Positions 1 to 11,284 of a stretch of 64,000 bases of DNA are shown in pieces; position 1 is the first letter of the stretch; every line of letters starts with the position of its first letter. The stretch spans positions 35,486,001-35,550,000 of the forward strand of contig NC_081822.1 of assembly GCF_030704535.1 (NCBI RefSeq), in the 5' to 3' direction. The notes under the pieces were generated by a model that ran no database searches, was not told the origin of the DNA, and saw only the letters and a list, made by a program, of their open reading frames with translations. The DNA is from Vitis vinifera (taxonomy: Eukaryota; Streptophyta; Magnoliopsida; Vitales; Vitaceae). Made by a program: the position numbers and the translations under genes.

Positions 1-788
1 GGAAGCCATTTGTATTTTTAAAAAAGACACTAAAATTCAGTTTGGTTTCAATTAAAGTTAAAAAAATACTAAAAGAAAATAATTTTTTTATATTTAATTT
101 TATTATTAAAAACATGAAAGAAAATTTATATATATTTAAATTATTTATTTTTTTATATAAAATAAAAAAATAAATGAAATGAATTTGAAATAGAAAATAA
201 GAATAATTTGTTAATTTGAAAAATGAAATAATATTTTCACAAAGAAAATCGTTCTCCCTCACTGTTCACCTCATATAGCCGCGATACAAGTCCATCGTAT
301 TCCATCAAGATATTCCTATCAACTTTTAGCGAATACTAATTTATTAAGAATTAATCGGATTGAAGCTATAGCGTCATCATTTGCTGGAATCGAAATATCT
401 GCGAGATTGGGTCACAATTTGTATGGATTAAACAAATCGTTGGAAGCAGGCCGGGCCCTATTTCAAATGAAAGAAATAAAAAAAGAATGGGTCAATCCAG
501 GAAGACTACATTCGTGGGAGCATCTTATGATATGTACGTCTATCCTACCACAACTCCCACATTTTGAGATCGATCCCGTGGAGACGTTCTGAAAGATCGG
601 ATGGCTCGAATACCAATGTTTTCTGGGTTCTATATGGAAGTATAATATTATAACAATCTATATACAAAGAATTAATACTGATAAGGAATGTGTGACACAT
701 TCCAATAATTACAAATATATCGCAATCTACTCCAAACTTGCTTTTGTATCATCTTTCATTTCTTCCCACTTCTCACTACCGCTAGGAA
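1..788. other. Upstream region of the first carboxylesterase gene
   Basis: The first 240 bases are simple AT-rich sequence. From about 250 to 640 base composition becomes more balanced and a 61-codon open frame (407-592) runs through it; its codons read continuously upstream to about 340, but I recognise no protein in it. It may be a relic of a mobile or organellar insertion, or chance. A TATATA box at 659-664 lies about 125 bases before the ATG at 789 and is a plausible core promoter for that gene. Confidence 0.4.
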
Positions 789-1781
789 ATGCTAGATACC
801 GCCGGCGGCCATGTCCGCGCATCGCCAGATCTTCCATGGAGGGTCCGCCTTTCGCTTGCCATTATAACCACCATCTCCGACGCCTGTCTCCGCCGTGACG
901 GCACTGTCAACCGCCGTCTCTTGAGCTTCCTGGACCTCAAAATCTCTCCCTCTGACAAACCAGTGAACGGCGTCACCACCTCCGACACCACAGTCGACCC
1001 CTCCCGGAACCTCTGGTTCCGCCTCTTCCTCCCTGGAGAAGCCGCCTCCGCCGGCGAGAATCTTCCCGTCGTCGTCTACTTCCACGGCGGGGGGTTCGTG
1101 TTCCTCTCCGCCAACTCCAAGCCCATTGACGACTTCTGCCGCCGCCTCGCTCGCGAACTCCCCGCCGCTATCGTCTCCGTCGACAACCGCCTCGCGCCGG
1201 AGCATCGATGCCCCTCCCAGTACAACGACGGCTTCGACGTGCTCAAATTCATGGACGAGAATCCTCCACTGCACTCTGATCTAACCCGCTGCTTCATCGC
1301 CGGTGACAGCGCAGGCGGCAACCTCGCCCACCACGTGGCTGCAAGAGCCAGCGAGTTCAAATTCCGGAACTTGAAAATCCTCGGGCTGATACCGATACAG
1401 CCGTATTTCGGAGGAGAAGAGAGGACGGAATCCGAAATCCAACTCGCCGGATCTCCGATCGTGTCGGTGTGGCGTACAGACTGGTGTTGGAAGGCGTTTC
1501 TGCCGGAGGGTTCAGACCGAGACCATCCGGCGGCGAATGTGTTCGGGCCGAAATCGGGCGACATATCAGGGGTGAAATTCCCGAAAAGTTTGGTGTTTAT
1601 CGGAGGATTTGATCCGTTAAAAGATTGGCAGAAGAGGTATTGTGAAGGAATGAAGAAAAATGGAAAAAAAGTGAAGGTGATTGAGTATCCAAATGCCATT
1701 CATTCCTTTTATGGGATTCCTCAATTGCCTGAATCACGCTTGTTTATCAAGGAGGTTAGAAATTTCATTTATTTTGAATAA
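789..1781 (+). CDS. Carboxylesterase, CXE18-like (copy 1)
   Basis: Intronless gene for a 330-residue serine hydrolase of the plant CXE/GID1-like (hormone-sensitive-lipase type) alpha/beta-hydrolase family, expected to cleave carboxylic esters in the cytosol; the natural substrate is unknown. The oxyanion motif HGGGF is at residues 99-103, the nucleophile Ser174 is in GDSAGG, and the acid and base are probably Asp275 (GGFDPL) and His305 (NAIHSF). The GGEERTE stretch (208-214) and TDWCWKAF (230-237) are shared with all cluster members and with CXE18-type proteins. The usual NYRLAPEH block reads DNRLAPEH here (residues 132-139), a loss of a normally conserved Tyr. The ATG at 789 is followed by the family's N-terminal LPW motif, which supports this start. 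Length is normal. Coding sequence is GC-rich against AT-rich flanks. Confidence 0.9.
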   Translation: MLDTAGGHVRASPDLPWRVRLSLAIITTISDACLRRDGTVNRRLLSFLDLKISPSDKPVNGVTTSDTTVDPSRNLWFRLFLPGEAASAGENLPVVVYFHGGGFVFLSANSKPIDDFCRRLARELPAAIVSVDNRLAPEHRCPSQYNDGFDVLKFMDENPPLHSDLTRCFIAGDSAGGNLAHHVAARASEFKFRNLKILGLIPIQPYFGGEERTESEIQLAGSPIVSVWRTDWCWKAFLPEGSDRDHPAANVFGPKSGDISGVKFPKSLVFIGGFDPLKDWQKRYCEGMKKNGKKVKVIEYPNAIHSFYGIPQLPESRLFIKEVRNFIYFE

Positions 1782-4019
1782 TTTTTATTTTCAATTCATT
1801 TTCCCCTCAAATTTAGTTTTGGGTTTTGTTAGAGTAAAATATATTTTTTTAAGTAAGTTTTTCTTTAATTTTTTTTTAAAATTCATAATTATAATATTAT
1901 TTTTAAATTCTTAAAAACTCTAAAATTTGAACTAATTATCATTGGATTGTATTATTTTTTTGGGGCTAAGGGTAGTTTTAATATTTTATCAAATTTTAAT
2001 CAGATATTTTTTCTATTGGAGAAAAAAGAAGAAGAATAAGGACAAGTATGAGAAGTGTCTCTTAGTAAGAGTTTTCTTATTTTTGACAATCTTTGGTTTT
2101 TTAGAATAAAAAATGTTTTTTTGATAAATTTTTAATTATTTTTGTTTTTGAAAAAATGTTATAAAACATGTGTTTTTTAAAAATTTTGAAGGTATTTTTA
2201 AGTATTTTTTTCATAAAGCATTATAAAGCACAATTGAAACTATAGAGAATATTTAATTTTTTTTATATTATTACACATAAGTATATGTTAACAAATTATT
2301 TTTAAAAAAATATAGAACTTTATTTTTGACAGCAATGGAGAACAATTCATACTACAAGACAAATAATGAGAATTTTCTCTAAATATCAAAGTCATATTCA
2401 ACATGAAAAAAAATTAATTTTAGGGAAAAGTGTGTTTCATATACCAATATGAATAAAATTATAGGAATATAAGTTTATAGAATACAATATTTAAATAATT
2501 ATTTAAAAATAATTAATATTTTATATATTTTTTTGTCAAATATATCATATTTGATTATTTACGTGTTACATTTGAATGAGATAGTATTATTTTTTACCAT
2601 CCTACGTTTTATATTTGATCATCCTAACTACTATCTTTTGATTATTCTAGATACCGTATTTGGAAAATATTTTTAGAGAGTTTCTATTTTATAATTATAT
2701 GTAAACGAGGGTGTGAAAATATTTTTTTTATATTATTTTATTATTTAAGAAGCTTCTATTGATAATAAAAAAATATTTTGTAAATAATTTTCTTGAAAGA
2801 CTCATCCATCTTTATCTTATCTTGATACAATACTAAAAAAGTCCTTTTATGGGTTGTGTGTGTTTTTCCTTTCTTTTCCTCCAAACAACATATTAAAAAA
2901 AATTGAAGTTAGTTTTAACATTTGATATAACAAGCGCTAGGTGACAACATTTCTTTAATAATTATTTTTAAAAATAGTTTTATGTTTTCTATAGAAGTAA
3001 AATTACTTTTGAAAATTAAATTATAAAAAGTATTATTCTTTAAAAAAAAATATTTGGTGGACTTAATATAAACAATTCTATAAAATAAGTAAAATAAACA
3101 TTCTTGCTTGAAATTTTTTAAAATATTAAGATTATATTTGGATTCGGGAAAATTTGAGGAAAAGTGTAAGAGAAATAAAATACAAAGGAAAACTAGAAGG
3201 AAATAAAAAATAAAAAATATATTAAAAGTCAATAAATTATTTTTATTTATTATTTTAAATTTATTTTACTTATTTTAAGTTATTGATATAAAAATTAAAT
3301 AATTTAAAAATATAAAATTTTTTAACTAGTTTTAATTAAATTAGATTTTCTTTGATATTTTTGATAGGACAATTAAATATGAAAAAATCATTTTTTTTTA
3401 CAGTTTTTTTTTCTTTGTATTTTCCGGGAACCAAACATAAGTTATGTGTTTTCTTCTCATGATTTACATGTTGTAAATAAATAATTTAAAATTTTTTAAA
3501 TATAAACATAAACAAATTTTCATCCAGCTTAGAAATTCCATTGTCGATTTTTCTGATATATATACACTTGTTTCTCACAGAGTGCTGCTATTCTCTCAAC
3601 ATAAAAACAAACAAAATGTCACCCACAAAATCCCACATCCCCTTCGTTCCAATCAAACCCAAAAAGCAAAAAGGGACAAGAGAAAAAAAAAAAAAAAAAA
3701 CAGTCTTCTTCCCAGAAATCTGCAGCCCATTTTAGTTTCCCAGATTTTTTAAAAGCAGTTTGCAATCAAGGAATTCTTCATTAATGACCCAAGGATATCA
3801 GAGTGCTGGGTGTAACTTGATGGGCTCCGGGCTACAACATACATTTGCGCCCACAAAAATCCACTTTGATTAGAGTTATGGTGCAGATATTTTCTCACAG
3901 GCCCAAGAGATGAAGGGGAAATGGAGTCTGGGAGTGTTTTTGAAAGCATCAAAACATACCCATAGTTTTCTGTAAGTTCACTAGTCCAATCTCCTAGCCC
4001 TAATCAAGATGGAGTTGGT

Positions 4020-4262
4020 CTGACTGTTTTTTGAAAACACTTTCTAATCTAAAAAATGTTTTTGAAAAAAAAAGAAAAAGAGTTTTCGTCAAAATTTTAA
4101 AAACATCTTTAAAAATTTTAAAAATAGCTTATAATATTAAAAAGCCATTTATATTATTTTTTTAGAGAAATATTTGATATATAATGCTCCGAAAAATATT
4201 TTTTTTAAAAATATTCTATTAAAAATACTTTAAATAATTATATTACTAAACACACTCTTAAT
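4020..4262. repeat. Foldback MITE-like repeat
   Basis: The left end, around 4021-4075, resembles the reverse complement of the right end, around 4215-4262 (AAAAATACTT then ACTAAACACACTCTTA). The same kind of ends occur at 38155-38372 and 55552-55676. It fits a diverged non-autonomous hairpin element; borders are approximate and no target duplication was established. Confidence 0.4.
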
Positions 4263-5229
4263 TCCATGCAAACATGAATTAATAGGTTTAAAATCAAATT
4301 GCTAACTTAGAAATATAATTCAATTTGCTTCATTCAATTATGTTGTGATTCGGTTTAGATGAACTTCTGAGAAGTAAAAAACTTTTCTTTTTTAAATTAT
4401 ATACGAGCTTTTATAATTATTTGACTAATTTTATTTAAAGAAAATGGTTTAATAATATAAAAGTTGGAAAAATATTTGTTGTTGTAAAAATTCTATTTTG
4501 ACTTATATGAAAAATTATTTCATATTCCTCCTTTCCATGTTTTTCTCCAAACAAATATCAAATATAATTTAGTATCGATCCAAAATGAATTCATCATAGT
4601 AAAGAAAATTATATGGAATCAAATATGAAAATATAAAACTTGAAAAGATCCTAAATAAAGGAAATTCTAATATTGAAAGACTTGGGTAAGAGAAAATTAT
4701 GTTGGTCCATACATTAAAATCCTATGAATCTTAGAAAAGTGAATTGGTTAATAAAATCAAAGAAATTATTTGAATTTTTTTTTTTTAAATGAGTTTTTTA
4801 TTCTCATCATTAACATGATGTTATAAATCAAAATGCCAACTTAGAAACATAATCCATTCTTCTTCATTCAATGATATTTGGATCCATTTATGGGGAAGTC
4901 AAAAGTTTTTTTCTTTAAGTTCCATAAAATGTCTATTTGAATAATTTTATTTAAGGAGATTATAACTAAAAAAAAAAAACTCTATATTTATTTATAAAAA
5001 AATTCTTTTATATTTAATAAAACATTTATTATACTAATACTTTCTTTTAAAAATTTTGGTTTTGGCCTCACGTACAACTATTGGCCAAAATTAGAAAAAG
5101 GAAAGTTATTCCAAATGTGGTAAAATCATTTATTTATAAATTACTTCCATCTAACCTCCTAAATCATGCAACCATTTTCCCAAAGGATCATAGTGCAATA
5201 TGACCAATAAAATTCCAGTTGCATTTACT

Positions 5230-5241
5230 TATATATATATA

Positions 5242-5273
<32 letters not shown>
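5230..5273. repeat. (TA)n microsatellite
   Basis: Alternating TA run with one interruption (ATCTAT). It lies at the left edge of the duplicated block. Confidence 0.9.
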
Positions 5274-5276
<3 letters not shown>

Positions 5277-6634
5277 AAAGATATATTTGATAACATTGAT
5301 AATGAAGCTATTACGCAACCCTTTTGAAATATGACAAAGGACAATTGTAAAATGTATTCAATTGAAATGTTATGGCTTAATATAATTTTATTGTACTTAT
5401 AATTTATAAATATTATTTTTATTTACTATTAAAGGTTGCCTCCTTAAGTAAAATGCTAGCTCCCTTAAAGATGAAAATATAGAAATTTTAGATAGTTAAG
5501 AAATTATTATACGTTAATGTAAAGCACATGAATTTTATAAAATGATAAACCAAAGATATAGAAAATAAAGTAAATACTATTATTGTCCACAAAAACTCTA
5601 AATAGTGTCTATTGATTGAATCATCTAAATCTTATTGTCTACAAAAAGAATAAAAAAATTACATAATCAAAAGAAGTTTTTTGAGAGAAGTTCAAAGAAA
5701 TTTTCTTTTGATATTTCATGTCCTTCAAAATGTAAGGAAGACACCCTTTTATACTTTTCCTCGGAGATGCGAAAACCATATGTATATATAATACTATTTT
5801 AATTTTAGGAAAATATTAAGATATAGAATTTATAATCATACGAGGTTTTAACGTGATTCGATCAATCATACCTATGTAATGAGAGAAAATAATTTTATTA
5901 TATAATAAATAATATTATAGATGACAAAACCAAATACAACTATTAGATTTCTGAAATATTTCATATTTTCCTACTTTTTGTATTTATACCATATCACGCT
6001 CTTCTCGCTCCACCATAATAGACTATTTTCATCTTATAACTTTTTCTCTCATGACTTAAAATATTTATAGAGAGATTCTTAACAATTTTTCTTATTTTAT
6101 AAGAGAATCTAATATTATAATAATATATCAATTTAGAAAATATTCTATATAATATTCTTTACAATTTTTTTTTTTACTAATTTAGAATTTAAGACACTTT
6201 TAAACCTAAATAAAAAATTTAACATTATGAATTCTATTCTTCATGGCACGATTTCTCATTTGAAAGACAAATCCAATGTGAAAAGATGTGTTTATGATTT
6301 TATTCCAACTCTCCAATAATAATAATCACGTCTATTACTCTTACTATTAAATTAAACCGGAAGTTATATGCAATGTTAAGAAAAATATTTTTGTAAAGAA
6401 ATATAAATTTTTTTTCTTTTGTCTTGGTAATAATAATTACCCTTTTAAAATTATAATTTTGATTTTAATTTTAAGTTGTAATTGTGGCAAGATTGATGTG
6501 ATATGAAAAAAATTATTTCTTTTTGACACAATGGAAAAATTATCACTAAATTATATTCCTTTTTTTAAATAAAAAAATATTATATTTATTCATTGGTGCC
6601 TCTGCTTCCACCGTTCAAAAGGATAGAATTAAAA

Positions 6635-6659
6635 TATTTATAATTTATTCCACCACGTG
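6635..6659 (+). promoter_or_regulatory. TATA-like element and G-box of CXE copy 2
   Basis: TATTTATAA at 6635-6643 is followed by the palindrome CACGTG at 6654-6659, a G-box core bound by plant bZIP and bHLH factors. Identical spacing is kept before the third gene (18872-18896). The ATG is about 130 bases downstream. Function is inferred from motif and conservation between duplicates. Confidence 0.45.
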
Positions 6660-6786
6660 AATTCGTTATCATATTTTAAAAATTAATTAAAATAATGCAA
6701 TTTGACAAAATGAATCATAATTTATGCCATTATATTTAGACTTTGGAGGTGCAGAAGGGTTCATCCTGTCTCCACGAACCAGAGAA

Positions 6787-7776
6787 ATGTCCGGTACAGC
6801 CGGCGGCAAAGTCCGTAAATGGCCGGATCTTCCATGGAAGGTCCGACTCTTCGTCACAGCCTTTGGGTTCCTCACAGATGCTTCTTTCCGACGTAATGGC
6901 AAAGTCAACCGCTGTCTTATTAACCTCATTGATTGCAAAGTCCCCCCCTCCGACAGGCCAGTTAACGGCGTCACCACCTCCGACACCACAGTCGACCCCT
7001 CCCGGAACCTCTGGTACCGCTACTTCGTTCCAAGCGCAGCCGAGGCTGGCAGGATGCTTCCCGTTGTCGTCTACTTCCACGGTGGCGGATTCGTGATGCT
7101 CTCCCCGAGCTCCCAGCTCTTCGACGACCTCTGCCGCCTCCTCGCCAGAGAACTCCCCGCCGTTATTGTCTCAGTCAACTACCGCCTCGCCCCAGAGCAC
7201 CGCTGCCCAGCTTCGTACGAAGACGGCGTCGACGTCCTCAGATTCATCGACGAAAAACCCCCCGCCAACGCCGATCTAACCCGCTGCTTCATCGTAGGAG
7301 ACAGCGCCGGCGGCAACATCGCTCACCACGTGACTGCCAGAGCCGGGGAGCACAACTTACGAAACTTGCAAATTGCGGGAGTCATCCCGATACAGCCATA
7401 TTTCGGCGGAGAAGAGAGAACAGAATCCGAAATTCAGCTCGAGGGAGCTCCGCTAGTGTCCATGAAGCGCACGGACTGGTGCTGGAAGGCGTTTCTGCCG
7501 GAGGGGTCGGATCGAGACCATCCGGCGGCGAATGTATTCGGGCCGAACTCGAGCGATATATCGGGGTTAAGGTTTCCGAAAAGTTTGGTGTTCATGGGAG
7601 GCTTGGATCCATTGAGAGACTGGCAGAAGAGGTATTGTGGAGGACTGAAAAGCAACGGAAAAGAAGTGAGGGAGGCTGATTATCCAAACGCCATGCACTC
7701 CTTTTATGCCTTCCCTGAACTGCCTGAATCAACTCTATTTCTGAGGGAGCTTCAAGATTTCATTTATCCTCAATAA
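6787..7776 (+). CDS. Carboxylesterase, CXE18-like (copy 2)
   Basis: Intronless 329-residue CXE-type esterase. HGGGF is at residues 98-102, nucleophile Ser173 in GDSAGG, then probable Asp274 (GGLDPL) and His304 (NAMHSF). The frame is open 21 codons further upstream to an ATG at 6724, but I chose 6787 because the sequence MSGTAGG there matches the N-terminus of copy 4 (MSGTSGS) and the upstream segment is promoter-like and shared with copy 3, where no upstream ATG is in frame. It lies in a duplicated block with copy 3, to which it is very similar. The GGFDPL motif reads GGLDPL. A polyadenylation signal follows 80 bases after the stop. The substrate cannot be inferred. Confidence 0.9.
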   Translation: MSGTAGGKVRKWPDLPWKVRLFVTAFGFLTDASFRRNGKVNRCLINLIDCKVPPSDRPVNGVTTSDTTVDPSRNLWYRYFVPSAAEAGRMLPVVVYFHGGGFVMLSPSSQLFDDLCRLLARELPAVIVSVNYRLAPEHRCPASYEDGVDVLRFIDEKPPANADLTRCFIVGDSAGGNIAHHVTARAGEHNLRNLQIAGVIPIQPYFGGEERTESEIQLEGAPLVSMKRTDWCWKAFLPEGSDRDHPAANVFGPNSSDISGLRFPKSLVFMGGLDPLRDWQKRYCGGLKSNGKEVREADYPNAMHSFYAFPELPESTLFLRELQDFIYPQ

Positions 7777-7855
7777 TTTTTCTTTTGATTTTGCATACCT
7801 GTACATTATTTTTTGGGTGTGCTTCTTGGATTAATTTCACTAGTGTGTTTTGTTC

Positions 7856-7861
7856 AATAAA
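7856..7861 (+). terminator. Polyadenylation signal of CXE copy 2
   Basis: AATAAA about 80 bases after the stop codon, in a TTCAATAAAT context that also occurs after copies 3 and 4. Confidence 0.5.
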
Positions 7862-8030
7862 TCGAGCGAATAAATTAAGGAGGTTGTTCGATATTTTATA
7901 TCATTATTATTATTATTACAAAAATAGGAATTTTCTATTATTTAAAAATTTATAATTTGTCATCGCCTTGTAAGAAATTGTAAGGAAATATAACATCTTC
8001 TCTTCTATGAGATGAGTTGAAGTAGGAAAG

Positions 8031-9065
8031 TGATGTGGACTTCAAAATTGTTATCATCCAATGAAAAATGATATTCTAGAAAGCACACTGTTTAGTTGGA
8101 AAATTTGAGAGAAAATACAATTGAAAAAAAATAGAAAGGAAAAGTAAAAGGTAAAAAAAAAATGAAAGAAAATAAAAAATCACCAATATCTTGATCCACA
8201 TCCATAACACATACTTCCATTGTTCCAATAGATTTCTATCGGCCTCTAAAGGTATGTTGGTCCTTTCAACAACCCAACATTCAATCTTATGAATTCTTTC
8301 TTGATATATTGTGAATAGTAAGGTAAGTTAGTTGATTCTCTCGGTGCCCAATCCTAAATAGGTTAAGAGAAGGTTTATATAGATATATAGGTTTAAGAGA
8401 TCAGTATCTAGAAAATGAATTTTGCTATATTATGAGACATCTAGATAATTGGGCAAACACAATTAACCATTGCTCAAGCGTCTTGAGCGCTTGAGCGTTG
8501 GATAAGCACTTGAGCGATTCCAATGTTTGAGCATTGGTTTCATTGCTTGAGCATCTTCTGCTTTTTCCAAAACATTAATTCAACAATTTTTAGTTCATAG
8601 AAAAAAATATCAATTCACTTTAAGCCTTTAGTTACCTAATTTGCTACTAAATAAACATTTTTAGACTTGTAACTTTCTAATTGAGCCAACAACAATTTTG
8701 GATCTTGAGTGGAAAATAAGTCACTTTCTAAAAAATTTTCTACGTTAGGATGAATAAGAACAAAATTACCAATAAAATATAAATAAGACTCAACGTCTTA
8801 ACATAAACAATGTAAAAAAAGAATATAGAATTTCAAAATTATTATTTTTAGATAAAAATACCGTTTATTATTTTTTTATCCACAATTCACATCAAATAGA
8901 GGTTACTTTTATAATTTTTAATAAGTGAAAATTATTATTATTATTTTTTTTAAAGATTTGGGATCATTTTATCATTTTTGACACAAATATTTATGCTATT
9001 TTTTTACTTCTAAATTATATAAATGAAAGTGCATTTAAATGACATCTAATTGTCACATTACTTTT
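8031..9065. other. Intergenic sequence with TTGAGC motif cluster
   Basis: No gene seen. At 8472-8553 the heptamer TTGAGCG or TTGAGCA occurs five times (8483, 8491, 8510, 8527, 8547) with an inverted partner (CTCAAGC) at about 8473. The surrounding 8200-8600 is more balanced in composition than its flanks and could be a fragment of a mobile element. The block is absent from the duplicate near copy 3. Confidence 0.45.
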
Positions 9066-9440
9066 TGTAGGGAATTAAACCGAATTCCCAAACTGTGAGA
9101 AACAAAAATAGAGAAAAATACACGCCAAAGAAAAATAATCACAAGCACAAGATAGTATTTACGTGGTTCAATAATATACCTACATCTATGGAGTTGTAGG
9201 GATATCACTATTATCAGGGAAGAATACAGAGTACAACCACAACGGCTACAATATTTTCTCTCTATATATAACACGACAACTACACCACACTAAAAAACCC
9301 TAATTACAAAAGGTGGTTCCACAATGGGCTAAACGGGCCCAATAGGCCTCAGTAAATCTCCCATTAAAAAGCCATGCAATATTATTCGGGTCGGGTCGTC
9401 TAATCGGATCAAACAAAACTAGGCTCCACAAAGCCCAACA
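9066..9440 (-). repeat. Copia 3' LTR
   Basis: 375 bp, TG...CA ends on the coding strand, equal in length to the partner LTR at 11285-11659. Confidence 0.9.
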
Positions 9441-9452
9441 AATCTCCCACTT
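9441..9452 (-). other. Copia polypurine tract
   Basis: On the minus strand AAGTGGGAGATT directly precedes the 3' LTR, the expected place for the plus-strand primer. Confidence 0.7.
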
Positions 9453-9532
9453 GGAGACTAGTTCAATCACCAACATCAAACCGTTATCCTCCAAGAAACA
9501 ATCCCTCATCCCTGCAACTCATCCTCCTGTCC

Positions 9533-11254
9533 TCAAGCTAGAAGACCAATTGAAGCTGCGCACAGTTTCAACTTCTCAATAGTGACACCCTTAGTCAACA
9601 TGTCCGCTGGGTTCTTAGATTCACAAATCTTCTCAAGTATTCCCAGTTTATCTTCAATAAGATAACAGATAAAGTGGTATTTTGTTTGTATATGTTTCGA
9701 CTTTGAATGAAAAGCCGAATTTTTGGCAAGAAAAATTGCACTCTGACTGTCACTATGTAGAATGCCCATCTCCTGCTTCTTACCTAATTCATCTAAGAAA
9801 CCATGCAGCCAAATCATCTCATTTCTAGCTTCAGTTGCTGTAACATACTCAGCTTCTGTAGTAGATAAAGTAACAATCTTCTGTAGATTTGAAGCCCATG
9901 ATATAGTTGTACCACCTAGAGTAAAAACAAACCTAGTAGTACTCTTTCTACTATCAATATCACCAGCAAAATTAGCATTTACATAATCCTGCAGTTTCAA
10001 ACTTGCACTTGTGAAGCAAAGACATGTATCTAATGAACCCTTTAGATATCTTAGAATCCACTTGACTGCTTCCTAATGTTGCTTTCCAAGCCTACTCATG
10101 AATCTGCTCACAACTCCCACTGCATGTGCAATGTCTGGCCTTGTACACACGATAGCATACATCAAGCTGCCAATAGAAATTAGATTCCTCTTCAGGTCAG
10201 GAATATGTCAAACCTTCTCTAGTAACCAAACAGACCCATTGGGTAACGATATCCGGATGTCTGCCAGAACCACAACATCCAAGGCTAAACCATCAGCCAA
10301 ATACACCTTACCAAAATCACCTGCAGCATAATTCTGTATGATTTCTCGGTGTGGAGTGGTATGAAACGAAGCTCCTGAATCCAAAACCCAATCATCAAGT
10401 GGATTGTCTACTGCAAGAAGCAATGCATCTTGTACCTCTTCTGTTACAACATTAGGAGAATCATCTTCATTCTTCTTCTTAGGGCTTTTGCATTGCCTTT
10501 TAAAGTGACCTGTTTTCCCACAGTTCCAGCATTGTACTTGTTGGCCTGATCTAGATTTGCTTCTGTTCTGATTAAAATTTCTGGATTTTGATCTACCCTG
10601 GTTTGAATTTCTATCATTACCTCTGCCTCTTGTCTCAAGGTTTAGGGCAGAGCTAGATCCTGAGGTTTCGCCTGCATCTCTTCGGCGAATCTCCTCAGCC
10701 ATAATTAAATCTCCTATATCATTGTACTTGAGCTTTTCCTTTCCTGTAGAATTGCTTACTGTCATCCTCATTGCCTCCCAACTATTTGGCAAAGAAGCCA
10801 AGACGATTAGAGCACGAATCTCATCATCAAAATCAATTTCTACAAACGACAATTGATTTGTGATTGTATTAAATTCATTCAGATGTTGTGCTACTGATGC
10901 ATTCTCTGCCATCTTCAAATTGAACAATTTCTTCATCAGATGCACCTTATTGTTTGCGGACTACTTTTCATACATACCGGACAAAGCCTTCATCAGATCT
11001 GCTGTGGTATTCTCCTTTACAACATTGTGTGCAACAGACCTAGACAGAATTAACCTAATAACTCCTAAAACCTGTCTGTCAAGAAGCGCCCATTCCTCAA
11101 CCTTCATACTCTCAGGTTTTGTCCCCAAAAGAGGCAGATGCAATTTCCTCCCATAGAGATAATCTTCAATCTGCATCCTCCAATACGCAAAGTCTGTGCC
11201 ATTGAACTTTTCTATTCCAGACACCTTTCCTGCTTCCTTTGCCATTGCTCCCAC
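9533..11254 (-). pseudogene. Copia gag-pol remnant (gag, protease start, RNase H)
   Basis: Read from 11254 downward: a gag N-terminus (KFNGTDFAYWRMQIEDYL, 97 residues), an in-frame TAG just after MYEK near 10961, then the rest of gag (10945-10208) with a CCHC zinc knuckle (CWNCGKTGHFKRQC) and the protease active-site block DSGASFHTT. Near 10163-10180 the frame passes from the stretch normally preceding integrase (RNLIS) straight into the C-terminal end of reverse transcriptase (CTRPDIAHAVGVVSRFM), so integrase and most of reverse transcriptase have been deleted at this joint. RNase H follows (10000-9533, with LSTTEAEYV and HSDSQSA). A second stop lies after GKQH near 10075. Clearly inactive. 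Confidence 0.85.
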
Positions 11255-11269
11255 TCAAACTTAACCCTA

Positions 11270-11282
11270 GGCTCTGATACCA
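11270..11282 (-). other. Copia primer-binding site (initiator tRNA-Met type)
   Basis: Minus-strand TGGTATCAGAGCC lies two bases inside the 5' LTR. It is complementary to the 3' end of plant initiator tRNA-Met, the usual primer of copia elements. Confidence 0.85.
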
Positions 11283-11284
11283 GT

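Larger units (their letters stand above)
1782..6634. other. AT-rich intergenic stretch between copies 1 and 2
   Basis: No gene is supported here. It holds decayed repeats, a (TA)n microsatellite and a foldback-like repeat (about 4020-4262). A less AT-rich patch at about 3590-4020 has no open frame of note and remains unexplained. From about 5220 onward it is homologous to the region before the third carboxylesterase gene (see the duplicated block). Confidence 0.6.
5220..8030 (+). repeat. Segmental duplication, copy A (with CXE copy 2)
   Basis: This stretch aligns by eye with 16345-20280: the sequence from 5281 (ATATATTTGATAAC...) matches that from 16371, the promoter blocks match, the genes match and the 3' flanks match up to about 8030. 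The homology resumes at about 12800-13930, matching 20280-21150. So a 4.8-kb stretch (8030-12800, including the copia element) is present in A and absent from B, while B carries about 0.7 kb (16860-17570) absent from A. Borders are approximate because I aligned by reading. Confidence 0.75.

Noticed and set aside
792..1274. Long antisense frames across the esterase genes
   Set aside because: These are shadows produced by the GC-rich codon pattern of the sense strand and match no family.
2915..3232. 105-codon minus-strand frame rich in Phe, Leu, Lys and Asn
   Set aside because: Composition is that of translated AT-rich non-coding DNA.
6724..6786. Upstream in-frame ATG giving a 350-residue form of copy 2
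   Set aside because: The extra 21 residues are not shared as coding sequence: in copy 3 the same stretch has no ATG in frame, and copy 4 begins at the later Met.
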